Positions 49,478 through 58,039 of a stretch of 64,000 bases of DNA are shown here, piece by piece. The position numbers and the translations under genes are program-made. Within the stretch, counting starts at the first letter, position 1. The number at the start of each line of letters is the position of its first letter. The notes under the pieces are model-generated. The model ran no database searches and was not told the origin of the DNA. It was given only the letters and a program-made list of their open reading frames with translations. Origin of the DNA: Chloroflexota bacterium (GTDB lineage: Bacteria; Chloroflexota; Anaerolineae; Promineifilales; Promineifilaceae); assembly GCA_018004935.1 (NCBI GenBank), contig JAGNBF010000002.1, forward strand, positions 62,001-126,000. Reading direction: 5' to 3'.

Positions 49478-49981
49478 TTACACTATGCGGTGTTGACTTT
49501 CTGTGTTGGGGGTTTGAGTCAATAGATCAAGGGCATGGGGCAATACAGGAAGGAGAATGTCCAGGCTCTCTTTTACTGCTTTGGGATTGCCCGGCAAATT
49601 AATGATGAGGGTGCGGCCGCGAATTCCCGCTACGCCTCGTGATAACATGGCATGGCGTGTAATCTTCAGGCTTTCGGTGCGTAGGGCTTCGGCAATGCCG
49701 GGGGTTTCTCGTTCGATAACCGCTTTTGTAGCTTCGGGGGTCACATCACGGGGGGCAAAACCGGTGCCACCAGTGGTCAAGATAAGGTGCACACCCTCAT
49801 CAGACCAGGTACGGAGCGCGGCCGCGATTTCGGCCACCTCATCCGCAACCACCCCCCGCCGAACCACCTGCCAGGCTGTCCGCCCGACCAGGATTTCTAC
49901 CATCAACGGACCCGCCTTATCCTCATACTCCCCTCGGCTGGCCCGATCACTCACCGTCAATATTCCTACCTTGTGGGACAT
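49478..49981 (-). CDS. mogA: Molybdopterin adenylyltransferase-like protein (MogA/MoaB family)
   Basis: 167 residues, ATG preceded by GAGGGTGCT. MoCF-biosynthesis fold with 'VGILTVSDRASRGEYEDKAG', 'LTTGGTGFAPRDVTPEAT' and 'LIINLPGNPKAVKESL', the molybdopterin-binding signature. It activates molybdopterin with ATP before metal insertion. No other molybdenum-cofactor gene is nearby. MogA and MoaB cannot be fully separated by inspection. Two GCGGCCGC sites occur, one read as Gly-Arg and one as Ala-Ala-Ala. Confidence 0.9.
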   Translation of the reverse strand: MSHKVGILTVSDRASRGEYEDKAGPLMVEILVGRTAWQVVRRGVVADEVAEIAAALRTWSDEGVHLILTTGGTGFAPRDVTPEATKAVIERETPGIAEALRTESLKITRHAMLSRGVAGIRGRTLIINLPGNPKAVKESLDILLPVLPHALDLLTQTPNTESQHRIV

Positions 49982-50032
49982 AGCACCCTCAACTCACCCT
50001 GAACGCTAAACTATTAGGGGCATTTTTCGCGG

Positions 50033-50064
50033 CCTTCGCCCCAAAAAATGCCCCTAAAAAATTA
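50033..50064. terminator. Strong hairpin between PHP/AlbA gene and mogA
   Basis: TTAGGGGCATTTTT and AAAAAATGCCCCTAA enclose CGCGGCCTTCGCCCC, with TTTT/AAAA inside the stem. It lies after the stop of the minus-strand PHP gene and before mogA. It could terminate transcription but lacks a separate T-run; it also resembles family F elements in style. Confidence 0.5.
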
Positions 50065-50094
50065 AGAAGATACCAACCTGAAGAGTCACACGGG

Positions 50095-51852
50095 TTATTC
50101 ACCCAACTCAATCAATTTTAGCCAGGCATCATCCAGACCACTATCTGTCACACCGTAATAAATGTGAATCGTGCCCTCTGGGTCACGTAAGGCCAGGTCG
50201 TACCAGGTATTGCCATCTTTCACCCTTTTGTTAACCAGGGCACGATTACCTTGCCAGCGAATATGATCTAACTTGGGGCCACCTACTTCCGCCTGCTGGA
50301 TAGCATAATGCCACAACTTCCGTGCTGACGATTGGGTAACATTTTTGATAAGGTTACCATTACGCAGATCACGCAAGACATGATAAACCGTCCCACTTCG
50401 TTTCTGGCTTTCTACAACTTCCACACCCGTGCGGGGGGAAGCGATTTCGCCCGGGGCCGATTCGGACATGGTGGGAGGCACGGGGGGGGGAGGGATCACC
50501 GCGGCCGCGGCCGTTTTCACGGGCGTCATACCTTCTCGCCCCAGGCGTCGCTCCACCAGGCGCACAATCTCATCGCGCACCGCCAACTGCGACTCACCCT
50601 CATCGCGAATATAAAACTGATTGGTATTCAAAGCGTAGGGTAAATCCTGATCCGCTGGCACAATAATACGGACAATCCGTTCCCCCTGTGAGGGCAGGCT
50701 ATCTACAATAACTGCCGGTTCCGGACTAATATTGCGGGTAATCTCCTCTTGCAACTTACTGATCGCTTTTTCGTGATCCTTCACACCCAGGGGCTTTTCT
50801 TTAGGGTTGAGCGAAACACCCAGGTAAATGGTGCCACCATTGGTGTTTGCCATGGCACAGACGTCCTGCAAAATGGCCGTAAGATGGCCCCCCCGTTGGG
50901 TCAATTGAGGATGAAAGGCTTGCACAATCGAAGGGCCTTCTTCACGGGCGGCCTGCACAAAATCTACCGGTGCGGCCTTACCCCGGAAAGGACGTGTCAG
51001 CGACAGGTCTTGACCTTTGAGAACCACCATCAGAGCCTCAAAACTCACCTCTTCCAATAAGGCTTCCGTCGCCCGATCCCCAACCCCCAACGATTTAGGG
51101 TTGTTGGGATCACGGCTCAGGCGGTGGGCATCAGACCCCTGAATGCAACGCATGGCGCGAGGATATTCGGGTTTAGAGCCGTTAAAAAAATTAGCGGTGG
51201 TGGTGCGGCCGCGTTTTTCCAGGTCAGTTACCTCTAGCACATGCAAATGGGGGTCTTGTGTATAGGCGATCTTCGTTTGACCACCAAAGGGGAAACCCCG
51301 CATCGCTACCCCATTACCTGAATTGGCATGGGCGGCAATACTGATCCCGCCTGCCTCGGCAATGACTTTATAGGCGGTCAACACATCGGCGGTCGCGCCA
51401 ACTGTGGTACTACCCTCAGCCAATTTCTCAATAGGCACTTGCAGGGTCAGAAGCAGGTGTTCCAAATAACTGATAGGTGTTTCGGGGGGGAAAATGCCAA
51501 TAATGTGAAACCCAAAGGTCGCCGTAAATTCAAACCCCGGCAAAACTAAAATTTTACCCAGCAGGCGGCGAAATTCGTCCAGGCGACGTTTTTCTTCCGG
51601 CTCCAACCGATTCAGTTGTTCCAGAAACAACAACTGCTCAAACTCTTGTTTGAGCGCGGCACAGCCATTTACGGTGTTGTGATCGGTAAGGGCAATAATA
51701 TCCAGGCCCCGGCGTTCAGCCTGGCGGAGTATATCAAGATACGTAGTGTGTGGCTCCTGGTAATCGTTCGAGGCAGGAGTGTGGAGGTGCAAATCCATGC
51801 GCCGCCATTGTCGGGAAGGTTTTGTCTTACGACGGCTGGATGATTGAGTCAA
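50095..51852 (-). CDS. PHP phosphoesterase domain fused to an AlbA/Schlafen-like domain
   Basis: 585 residues; start TTG 51852 with AGAGGAG 8 bases upstream. Residues about 15-270 form a PHP metal-dependent phosphoesterase domain with 'DLHLHTPAS' (Asp20, His22, His24), 'LTDHNTV' (Asp57, His58), 'GFEFTA', 'IAAHANS' and 'QGSDAHR'. Residues about 300-435 match an AlbA_2/Schlafen-type domain ('EEGPSIVQAFHPQ', 'MANTNGGTIYLGVS', 'YIRDEGESQLA'). A proline-rich linker (about 460-480) leads to an unrecognised C-terminal domain of about 110 residues. Likely acts on nucleic acid or nucleotides in the cytoplasm; a defence or regulatory role is possible but not shown. Confidence 0.82.
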   Translation of the reverse strand: MTQSSSRRKTKPSRQWRRMDLHLHTPASNDYQEPHTTYLDILRQAERRGLDIIALTDHNTVNGCAALKQEFEQLLFLEQLNRLEPEEKRRLDEFRRLLGKILVLPGFEFTATFGFHIIGIFPPETPISYLEHLLLTLQVPIEKLAEGSTTVGATADVLTAYKVIAEAGGISIAAHANSGNGVAMRGFPFGGQTKIAYTQDPHLHVLEVTDLEKRGRTTTANFFNGSKPEYPRAMRCIQGSDAHRLSRDPNNPKSLGVGDRATEALLEEVSFEALMVVLKGQDLSLTRPFRGKAAPVDFVQAAREEGPSIVQAFHPQLTQRGGHLTAILQDVCAMANTNGGTIYLGVSLNPKEKPLGVKDHEKAISKLQEEITRNISPEPAVIVDSLPSQGERIVRIIVPADQDLPYALNTNQFYIRDEGESQLAVRDEIVRLVERRLGREGMTPVKTAAAAVIPPPPVPPTMSESAPGEIASPRTGVEVVESQKRSGTVYHVLRDLRNGNLIKNVTQSSARKLWHYAIQQAEVGGPKLDHIRWQGNRALVNKRVKDGNTWYDLALRDPEGTIHIYYGVTDSGLDDAWLKLIELGE

Positions 51853-52006
51853 GCAAAAACTCCTCTAAAGGGATAAAGGGGATAGCCGATAAATTTCCAG
51901 GTGGGATGTAACTATACACGTCCTCGGGGCTGAGCTTGTCGAAGCCCGGCTCCGCCTTCCACAAGATCAGGCAGAGCCGTATCCCATCTGTATAGATACG
52001 GTGAAA
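51853..52006. repeat. Family A palindrome
   Basis: Element at about 51908-51998 with inner GCTGAGCTTGTCGAAGCC and CCTTCCACAAGATCAGG and outer AACTATACACGTCCTCG. The outer string recurs at 56345-56363 without the rest of the element. No gene is seen. Confidence 0.7.
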
Positions 52007-52378
52007 TTACTTTTTCAGGGCCAGTATCTCTGTGATGGTTTTAGAGAGGGCACTGGGTGGATAGGGTTTGAGCAAAAACCGATCTACACCTGCCTCTTCC
52101 GCCTCTTTTTCTTTGCGTTGATCACCTGTCGTGAGAATGGTCAGGGTTGTTATGGCCGCCGCAGTATCACCTCGGCGCACTGCTTTCACCAATTCCAGAC
52201 CGTTATCTCCAGAGCGGAGGTGATAATCTACGATGATGGCGTCGGTTGTCGCGGCCGCGGCCTCTTTGGCCGAAGCGATGTCATAACAGGTTATTACCTT
52301 AAAACCATCCAGTTCTAAAAGCATTTTTACCAGATTTACACTGGTACGGTCGTCGTCTACAAGAATGACATTGGTCAT
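52007..52378 (-). CDS. Single-domain response regulator receiver protein
   Basis: 123 residues, all one receiver (REC) domain: acidic pocket Asp8-Asp9-Asp10, phosphoacceptor Asp51 ('AIIVDYHL'), switch Thr83/84 ('ILTTGD') and Lys104 ('FLLKPYPP'). No DNA-binding or enzyme domain, so it acts by binding a partner when phosphorylated. GGAG lies 11 bases before the ATG. It heads a small group with three membrane-protein genes upstream on the same strand. It is the only receiver protein in the window and could take phosphate from either kinase (inference). Confidence 0.92.
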   Translation of the reverse strand: MTNVILVDDDRTSVNLVKMLLELDGFKVITCYDIASAKEAAAATTDAIIVDYHLRSGDNGLELVKAVRRGDTAAAITTLTILTTGDQRKEKEAEEAGVDRFLLKPYPPSALSKTITEILALKK

Positions 52379-52408
52379 GGTTACGGTTACTCCGTAGGTT
52401 TATCGAGC

Positions 52409-52636
52409 CTAATCACCTAATGAAGCGATACCCCGCATCAAACCAATCACACCAATAACACTCTTCACCGCATCACCCGTAGATATTTTGGGTAGGCCGC
52501 CATGTTTTTCTTCTGCTGTACGAATGAGCAGATAAGCGGTGGCCACACCTAACACGGCTCCGGCTACGGCTCCGGCGAGTAAAATACGGGTTTGCCAACC
52601 TTCATTACTGGTTATCATTTCATGCTGTTGTGACAT
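52409..52636 (-). CDS. Small single-helix membrane protein, unknown function
   Basis: 75 residues, ATG with GGAG 6 bases upstream. One glycine/alanine-rich membrane helix (about 18-40, 'LLAGAVAGAVLGVATAYLLI') followed by a charged stretch and a short amphipathic segment ('SVIGVIGLMRGIASLG'). I do not recognise a family. Good ribosome site and tight spacing (30 bp to the receiver gene) support it as real. Confidence 0.75.
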   Translation of the reverse strand: MSQQHEMITSNEGWQTRILLAGAVAGAVLGVATAYLLIRTAEEKHGGLPKISTGDAVKSVIGVIGLMRGIASLGD

Positions 52637-52682
52637 GGGTTACTCCATACATTTGTGTGCATTGTCTCCAAACCGGAAATTC

Positions 52683-53207
52683 TTACCGTTTTTGCCGGAA
52701 AAAGTGGCGCATCTGATCTATCCAGGCCATGATAAAAGAGAGACGCGCATTAGCCTGAATAACGGGTGCGGCCGCTTTGGGAGACAATTCTTTTGTTTTC
52801 TGCTGTAATTGTGCCACTTTACTGTCAACGCGCCAGAGCAAAATCTGAAGTCCACGCAAGGGGGAAATATCCTTCTGGCGCATTTGGAAAAACAGGGCAA
52901 TCGCCGCCAAGGGGATGAGCGAAGCCACCAGCCATAGGGGCACAATCGTACCGATCAAGATGATATCGGCCAGGCCGGAAAGAAAATCACGGGTAGGTTC
53001 GCTGGTTTCATTGGGCAATGCCTTTACCAGCATGAGCACCATTAAGGCCAGGCTGATAAGGGCAAAAAGGGTCAACGGCAGGTAAATGTAAAGCTGATTA
53101 AACCGTCGCAAGGCGGCCGCACGTGTCAGTTGGGCCGCGGTTGGTACATAAGGGGCTGGTTCAGCCTCAGTTGTTGTTGCCACTACAGTTGGGGTTGGTG
53201 TTTCCAT
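52683..53207 (-). CDS. Two-helix membrane protein with proline/threonine-rich N-terminus, unknown function
   Basis: 174 residues from ATG 53207, 4 bases after the upstream gene's stop; the frame is open further to 53246 but would overlap that gene. N-terminal 30 residues rich in Thr, Pro and Ala ('TPTPTVVATTTEAEPAPY'), two long membrane helices (about 50-75 and 90-115), and a basic helical C-terminal domain ('LLWRVDSKVAQLQQKTKELS'). No family recognised. It belongs to the four-gene group ending in the receiver protein. Confidence 0.72.
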   Translation of the reverse strand: METPTPTVVATTTEAEPAPYVPTAAQLTRAAALRRFNQLYIYLPLTLFALISLALMVLMLVKALPNETSEPTRDFLSGLADIILIGTIVPLWLVASLIPLAAIALFFQMRQKDISPLRGLQILLWRVDSKVAQLQQKTKELSPKAAAPVIQANARLSFIMAWIDQMRHFFRQKR

Positions 53208-53211
53208 AACT

Positions 53212-53574
53212 TCACTCTTCGCCTGACACGCAGGCTTTACCATCAAGACATTGGCAATATTGGCTATTTTGCCCTTCCCCCACCCACATATAATAACGCA
53301 CCGTGGTGGTGAAACAAGCGGAATTAGGTTGCGGCCGCGTTGATTGCACGCCTATTCCTTCCGCGTTCTTATCCTGGAGCAAAAAGACCCTTACCTGGCG
53401 CCCAGTTTCCTCACCCCAGGCTAATTCCCCCTTTGTCGCCAATTGAAAAGCAAAAACAGGAAAAAGCATCACCAGTAACCAGGCAATGAAGATAAAGACG
53501 TAACCCAGGCGGCGCAACCATCGTCTCATAACATCAGTAAATAACTGCCTCAAGGTTTTCTCCAGAAACCCCAC
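53212..53574 (-). CDS. Small membrane protein with Cys-rich tail, unknown function
   Basis: Up to 120 residues. The start is uncertain: GTG 53574, TTG 53553 (GGAG 6 bases upstream, my preference) or ATG 53529. One membrane helix ('LGYVFIFIAWLLVMLFPVFAF') followed by an extracytoplasmic domain with four cysteines near the end ('ACFTTTVRYYMWVG', 'YCQCLDGKACVSG'), which could form disulfides or bind metal. No family recognised. Tightly linked to the next gene (4 bp). Confidence 0.65.
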   Translation of the reverse strand: MGFLEKTLRQLFTDVMRRWLRRLGYVFIFIAWLLVMLFPVFAFQLATKGELAWGEETGRQVRVFLLQDKNAEGIGVQSTRPQPNSACFTTTVRYYMWVGEGQNSQYCQCLDGKACVSGEE

Positions 53575-53751
53575 TGCGAACCCCGCCCCAGGGGTAGGGT
53601 ACTTGTCTGAGGGCGGTTTTTTGGGGCGAAGATCCCAAAAAACCGCTCTCTACATGGAGGGGCTGGCCTTGTGTCTGTCCTACTGAGAGTAATCACAAGG
53701 GTTGCCCCTACAGAAGGCGTCAACCCCCTGTAATCCTGAAGACCACCATTT
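53575..53751. repeat. Family F and C palindromes
   Basis: A family F-like hairpin (about 53608-53650, GGGCGGTTTTTTGGGGCGAAG and TCCCAAAAAACCGC) and a family C copy (about 53655-53735, GGGGCTGGCCTTGTGTCTGTCC pairing with AATCACAAGGGTTGCCCC). No gene is seen. Confidence 0.7.
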
Positions 53752-55890
53752 TTATTCCTTCACCTCTCCGCGCAAAGCCGGAAGATACAACATTGTTGTG
53801 TATTCTTTGACCATTCGTCTCATGCTGTAGCGGGGTGCATTAGAGCGAATCGTCTCGCGCATAATTTCCACCCAACCCCGGGGTACATCATCCCGGTCAC
53901 GGTCATAGAACAGGGGCACAATTTCATCTTCGAGTAGCTGATAGATGGAGTTGGCATCAGCGCGGTCTTGATCATCTGGGTTGTTATACTCTTCACTCCC
54001 ACCAATAGCCCAACCATTCGCCCCGTTATACCCTTCGGCCCACCAACCATCAAGAATGCTTAAGTTCGGCACACCATTCAGAGAGGCTTTTTGGCCGCTG
54101 GTTCCACTGGCCTCACGCGGCCGCCTGGGGGTATTTAGCCATACATCTACCCCTTGTACCAGGTAACGGGCCATGTGCATGTCATAATCTTCCACAAAGG
54201 CAACGCGGCCGCCCAAGCCATGATGGCGAGCCAGGTTATAAATGCTTTGAATCAACATTTTACCCGGATCATCGGCGGGGTGGGCTTTTCCAGCAAAGAC
54301 AAGTTGTACCGGGCGATGAATGTCACCTATGATGTTACGCAAACGGTCAAGATCTTGGAAGATCAGGTTGGCGCGTTTATAGGTAGCAAATCGCCGGGCA
54401 AAGCCAATGGTCAGGGCATCTGGGTCTAACAAAGTTCCCCCGGTCAACACCTGGGTGGCATCATTTTTACCCCCGGTCCACCGTCGCCGCACATGTTCAC
54501 GTAGATAGCTGAGAAGTTTATGCCGCAATTGGACATGGGTACGCCACATTTCTTGCGCCGGTATGTCATTAACACGGGACCAGAAGGCAGGTTCATCTTG
54601 GTGCTCAATCCAATCGGGACCAAGGTATTTACAGAGTAACTCGTTTAACTGGGGAGACACCCAGGATGGCACATGAATGCCATTGGTGATGTGTCCAATT
54701 GGCACTTCTTCCAGGGGTTTTTCAGGCCAGACTTCATTCCACATCCGGCGCGAGACATCGCCATGCAGTTTACTAACGGCATTGGCCTGCCCGGAACGGC
54801 GCAAAGCCAGCACCGTCATATTGAAACCCATACCCCAGTTTTCTTGATGTCCGCCCAGGGCCAGGAATTGTTCCCGACTCAGTCCCAATTCATCCCAGTA
54901 GCCGCTAAAATATTGTTCGACCATGTGGAAGGGAAATACATCGTGTCCGGCGGGAACAGGTGTGTGAGTGGTAAAAACGGTGCGTGCTTTGACGTGCGCG
55001 GCCGCGGCCGCGTATGACATCCCTTCCGCCACCTTTTCGCGAATTAGTTCCAACACCAGGAAAGAAGAGTGCCCCTCATTCATATGCCAGATATCCGGTT
55101 CGATACCCATCTGCCGTAGGAAGCGCACCCCACCCAACCCCAATAAAATTTCCTGCCGAATCCGTAAATCCCCATCTCCAGAGTACAGCCGGGCCGAAAG
55201 TTCCCGATCCCAGGCCTGGTTTTCATCAACATCCGTGTCCAGAAGATATAACCGGGTACGTCCCACTTGCACCAGCCAGATACGGGCATAAACGTCCCGT
55301 CCCCCCAACCGCACACTGATTTTTCTTTCCTGACCGTCTTGATCCAACACGGGCAGGATGGGGGCTTTACTCATATCTAACTGTTCATAAACCGATTCTT
55401 GCCAGCCATGGGCCGGAACCCGCTGGCGGAAATACCCTTGCGGGTACATATAGCCCACACCGACAAAGGGCAATCCCAGGTCACTGGCTTCTTTGGTGTG
55501 ATCCCCGGAGAGGATACCCAAACCACCGGAATAAATGGGCAGGCTATTGTGTAAGCCAAATTCAAAGGAGAAGTAGGCGATGGTTTTGCCTCTAAGTTCC
55601 GGATATTGTTTACTGAACCAGGAATGACCATTTTGCATTTCCTGATCAAACTTCATCATGACTTTGTTGTAATGACGATAAAAGGCGGGATCATTTGCGG
55701 CCGCGTCCAGCTTTTCTCGGCTGATCTCATGCAAAATGTGTACCGGGTTATGCTGGAACCCATGCCATAAGGGGTAGTCCAGGCGGCGAAATAAGGCCCG
55801 TGCTTCCAGATCCCAACTCCACCACAGGTTATGAGCCAGTTCCGGCAACCGTTTGAGCTTCTCTGGCATTTTTTCAACTAAAGGTGACAT
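53752..55890 (-). CDS. glgP: Alpha-glucan (glycogen) phosphorylase
   Basis: 712 residues, ATG preceded by AAGGAAA. GT35 phosphorylase of the short alpha-glucan family: it splits glucose-1-phosphate from glycogen or maltodextrin in the cytoplasm with PLP. The DUF3417 N-terminal region ('LPELAHNLWWSWDLEARALF'), 'YFSFEFGLHNSLPIYSGGLG', 'HMNEGHSSF' and the PLP-lysine segment 'EASGTSGQKASLNG' are all present. It stands alone with no other glycogen gene adjacent. Two overlapping GCGGCCGC sites (54998 and 55004) encode five alanines in a row. Confidence 0.95.
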   Translation of the reverse strand: MSPLVEKMPEKLKRLPELAHNLWWSWDLEARALFRRLDYPLWHGFQHNPVHILHEISREKLDAAANDPAFYRHYNKVMMKFDQEMQNGHSWFSKQYPELRGKTIAYFSFEFGLHNSLPIYSGGLGILSGDHTKEASDLGLPFVGVGYMYPQGYFRQRVPAHGWQESVYEQLDMSKAPILPVLDQDGQERKISVRLGGRDVYARIWLVQVGRTRLYLLDTDVDENQAWDRELSARLYSGDGDLRIRQEILLGLGGVRFLRQMGIEPDIWHMNEGHSSFLVLELIREKVAEGMSYAAAAAHVKARTVFTTHTPVPAGHDVFPFHMVEQYFSGYWDELGLSREQFLALGGHQENWGMGFNMTVLALRRSGQANAVSKLHGDVSRRMWNEVWPEKPLEEVPIGHITNGIHVPSWVSPQLNELLCKYLGPDWIEHQDEPAFWSRVNDIPAQEMWRTHVQLRHKLLSYLREHVRRRWTGGKNDATQVLTGGTLLDPDALTIGFARRFATYKRANLIFQDLDRLRNIIGDIHRPVQLVFAGKAHPADDPGKMLIQSIYNLARHHGLGGRVAFVEDYDMHMARYLVQGVDVWLNTPRRPREASGTSGQKASLNGVPNLSILDGWWAEGYNGANGWAIGGSEEYNNPDDQDRADANSIYQLLEDEIVPLFYDRDRDDVPRGWVEIMRETIRSNAPRYSMRRMVKEYTTMLYLPALRGEVKE

Positions 55891-56371
55891 GTAAAAATTT
55901 CCTTGAACGTTTTGAGATGATGATATTTAGAGCAAACGTCGGAGACTCTTTGTGAATTTAGGGGCACGCGCTATGCGGGGGGAAGATGCAGGAAACTTAC
56001 CCTACCATTTGGCCTATCACTCTGTAAAGTCTATAAAGAACCGCTCCAAATTCATGTTAAGAGCGCGTAAACCAGAAAGAATAACGCTTTTAGCCAGGCT
56101 ACGCGCACTTGTCACAATGAGCATAACGACTAACCCTCTCGAGGGCTGAGACAAGCTCAGCCCGTTTGCCTTCGACAAGCTCAGGCAACAGGCTTAGTCG
56201 TTATCAATGAGCATTGTATCATTGCTCCGGTGTAAATAGCGTTACAATGGGACTTAAGTTTGATTATAACATGTTCACGGGAGGGGAAAAATCAACTTGG
56301 CGCGGCCGCAACGGGGCGGTTATCATTAGCCCTGAAACTGATATAACTATACACATCCTCGAGGAAAATCT
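55891..56371. other. Divergent non-coding region with family A palindrome and one intergenic GCGGCCGC
   Basis: It separates glgP from the rightward genes. A family A copy lies at about 56125-56204 (outer arms ATAACGACTAA and TTAGTCGTTAT, inner CTTCGACAAGCTCAGGC). A weak promoter-like pair, TTACAA (56242-56247) and TATAAC (56265-56270) 17 bases apart, faces right. The only GCGGCCGC outside recognised genes is at 56302-56309. It falls in a 47-codon frame from ATG 56271 to 56414 that overlaps the next gene; I cannot tell if this is translated. Confidence 0.55.
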
Positions 56372-57322
56372 TTGCCCGCCTTATCTGCCCACTTCGTCCA
56401 CATTTTCTTTATAGATGGGGTTGGTCTGGGTGAAGCAAACCCAGAAATTAATCCTTTTGTTACGGCACGCCTGCCCCACCTAACCCACTTGTTAGGTGAC
56501 AGGTGGTATGTGCGGGATCGCGGCCGCATTACTACCCCACGCGCCTCCCTCATCCCTACCGATGCCAACCTGGGTCTGCCAGGCCGCCCCCAAAGTGCAA
56601 CCGGGCAGGCGACCATTTTAAGCGGCCGCAACATCCCCCAGATCATCGGCGAACATTACGGTCCCAAACCCAATCCCGCCGTCGCGGCAACCATCCATCA
56701 GGGAACCCTGTTCCATGAAGTTGTGGAAGCCGGAGGCACAGCCGCTCTGCTCAGCCCTTACCCCCAGGGTTATTTCGACAGCATCAACAGTGGCAAACGG
56801 CTTTACTCCAGTGTGCCATTGGCGGCCACCTCCGCTGGCCTTCCTTTGATGACAGTTGATGATTTGCGCCGCGGCCGCGCCATCAGTCCCGACTTCACCG
56901 CTCAGGCCTGGCACGAATTTCTCGGTTACAATGACATCCCCGTGCTCACCCTCACCCGTGCCGGTGAACAACTGGCCTATCTGGCCAGCCAGTACGACTT
57001 TAGCTTTTTTGAGCATTGGCCCAGCGACCGCGCCGGGCACAAAGGAACACTCAACGAGGCCGTACAGCACCTGGAAATGTTAGATACCGCCATCGGGGGT
57101 TTGTTATCGGCCTGGGATGAGGCTCATGGCCTGCTGATTATCACCAGCGACCACGGTAACATCGAAGCCAAAGACCATCGCCAGCACACAGACAATCCTG
57201 TTCCCACCATTTTAGTGGGGTTAAATCATCTTGAACTGGCCGGTCAAATTCAAACTCTGGCTGATATCGCCCCTATCGTGCGGCAATACTTAAAACTCTC
57301 CTCGTTATCCTCTATAAAGTAA
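56372..57322 (+). CDS. Alkaline-phosphatase-superfamily metalloenzyme (phosphomutase-like)
   Basis: 316 residues; start TTG 56372, with GAGGAAA 6 bases upstream. Metal-site motifs of the phosphoglycerate mutase/phosphopentomutase branch: 'FIDGVGLGEANP' near the N-terminus, 'SATGQATIL' (likely nucleophile Ser/Thr), 'WPSDRAGHKG' and 'IITSDHGNIEAKDHRQHTDN' with the paired Asp-His and His ligands. The protein is shorter than true cofactor-independent phosphoglycerate mutase, so it is a phosphatase or mutase of unknown substrate. It precedes a flavin reductase-like gene by 4 bp. It holds three GCGGCCGC sites, mostly read as Gly-Arg. Confidence 0.8.
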   Translation: MPALSAHFVHIFFIDGVGLGEANPEINPFVTARLPHLTHLLGDRWYVRDRGRITTPRASLIPTDANLGLPGRPQSATGQATILSGRNIPQIIGEHYGPKPNPAVAATIHQGTLFHEVVEAGGTAALLSPYPQGYFDSINSGKRLYSSVPLAATSAGLPLMTVDDLRRGRAISPDFTAQAWHEFLGYNDIPVLTLTRAGEQLAYLASQYDFSFFEHWPSDRAGHKGTLNEAVQHLEMLDTAIGGLLSAWDEAHGLLIITSDHGNIEAKDHRQHTDNPVPTILVGLNHLELAGQIQTLADIAPIVRQYLKLSSLSSIK

Positions 57323-57326
57323 CTCT

Positions 57327-57818
57327 ATGCCCATCACCTCCGAAGCCTACCGCAACGCCTTACGCCATTTCCCCACCGGTGTGACCATCGTCACCCTGAA
57401 CACAGGAAGTGAAATTCACGGTCTCACCGTTTCTGCTTTTGCTTCTGTTTCTCCAGAACCACCTTTGATCATGGTTGTTATTGATCATAAACACAAAGCT
57501 CATGCCCTGTTAGAGCAAGAAAACACAGTGTTCGCCGTAAATATTTTGCGCCAGGAGCAGGCCGATTTATCAAACCGTTTTGCCTGGGTCAAAGATGAAG
57601 ACCGTTTTGCCGCCGGGGAGTGGGGGACAGCAGTCACGGGTGCTCCCATCTTAAAAAACGCTTTGGCCTGGTTGGATTGTACCATCCATGCCCGCATGCT
57701 TGTGGGAACACACACTATATATGTCGGTCAGGTAGAGGCCAGCGATGTACCTGACCCGGACATTAACCCCCTCGTCTATTGGAATCGAGGGTATCACTCG
57801 CTGGTAGAACAAATATAA
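57327..57818 (+). CDS. Flavin reductase-like FMN-binding protein
   Basis: 163 residues. Flavin_Reduct domain across the whole length: 'ALRHFPTGVTIVTLN' near the N-terminus, 'HGLTVSAFASVSPEPPLIMV' (flavin-binding loop), 'FAVNILRQEQADLSNRFA' and C-terminal 'YWNRGYHSL'. These proteins reduce FMN or FAD with NAD(P)H for a partner monooxygenase, or use bound FMN directly. No monooxygenase gene is nearby. It starts 4 bp after the phosphomutase-like gene, so both are probably one transcript. Ribosome site weak. Confidence 0.9.
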   Translation: MPITSEAYRNALRHFPTGVTIVTLNTGSEIHGLTVSAFASVSPEPPLIMVVIDHKHKAHALLEQENTVFAVNILRQEQADLSNRFAWVKDEDRFAAGEWGTAVTGAPILKNALAWLDCTIHARMLVGTHTIYVGQVEASDVPDPDINPLVYWNRGYHSLVEQI

Positions 57819-58039
57819 CGATGCCACCCTTGGGCAATTGCCTACTCACCAGAATGAACCCACCCCCCTGACGATTCCCGAAACCGGGAAGGGGGAAACA
57901 CCAGGCACAGAAGAAAGTTCCCCGCCCCTGGGGGCGGGGTTAGGGGTGGGGGAAATCCGCGTATGCAATCACCCTATACATACGGAACCCGTACCGTTCA
58001 AAATGAGAATTGCGGAGCGCCATACCACATTATCCTGAT
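57819..58039. repeat. Short gap with family F hairpin
   Basis: Contains a family F type GC hairpin (about 57920-57955, TTCCCCGCCCCTGGGGGCGGGG) and the segment at 57838-57905 resembling 49321-49390. No gene is seen; the open frame before 58040 has no family similarity. Confidence 0.65.

Noticed and set aside
49557-50009. Plus-strand open frame opposite mogA (150 codons)
   Set aside because: Shadow of mogA, whose motifs are clear on the minus strand.
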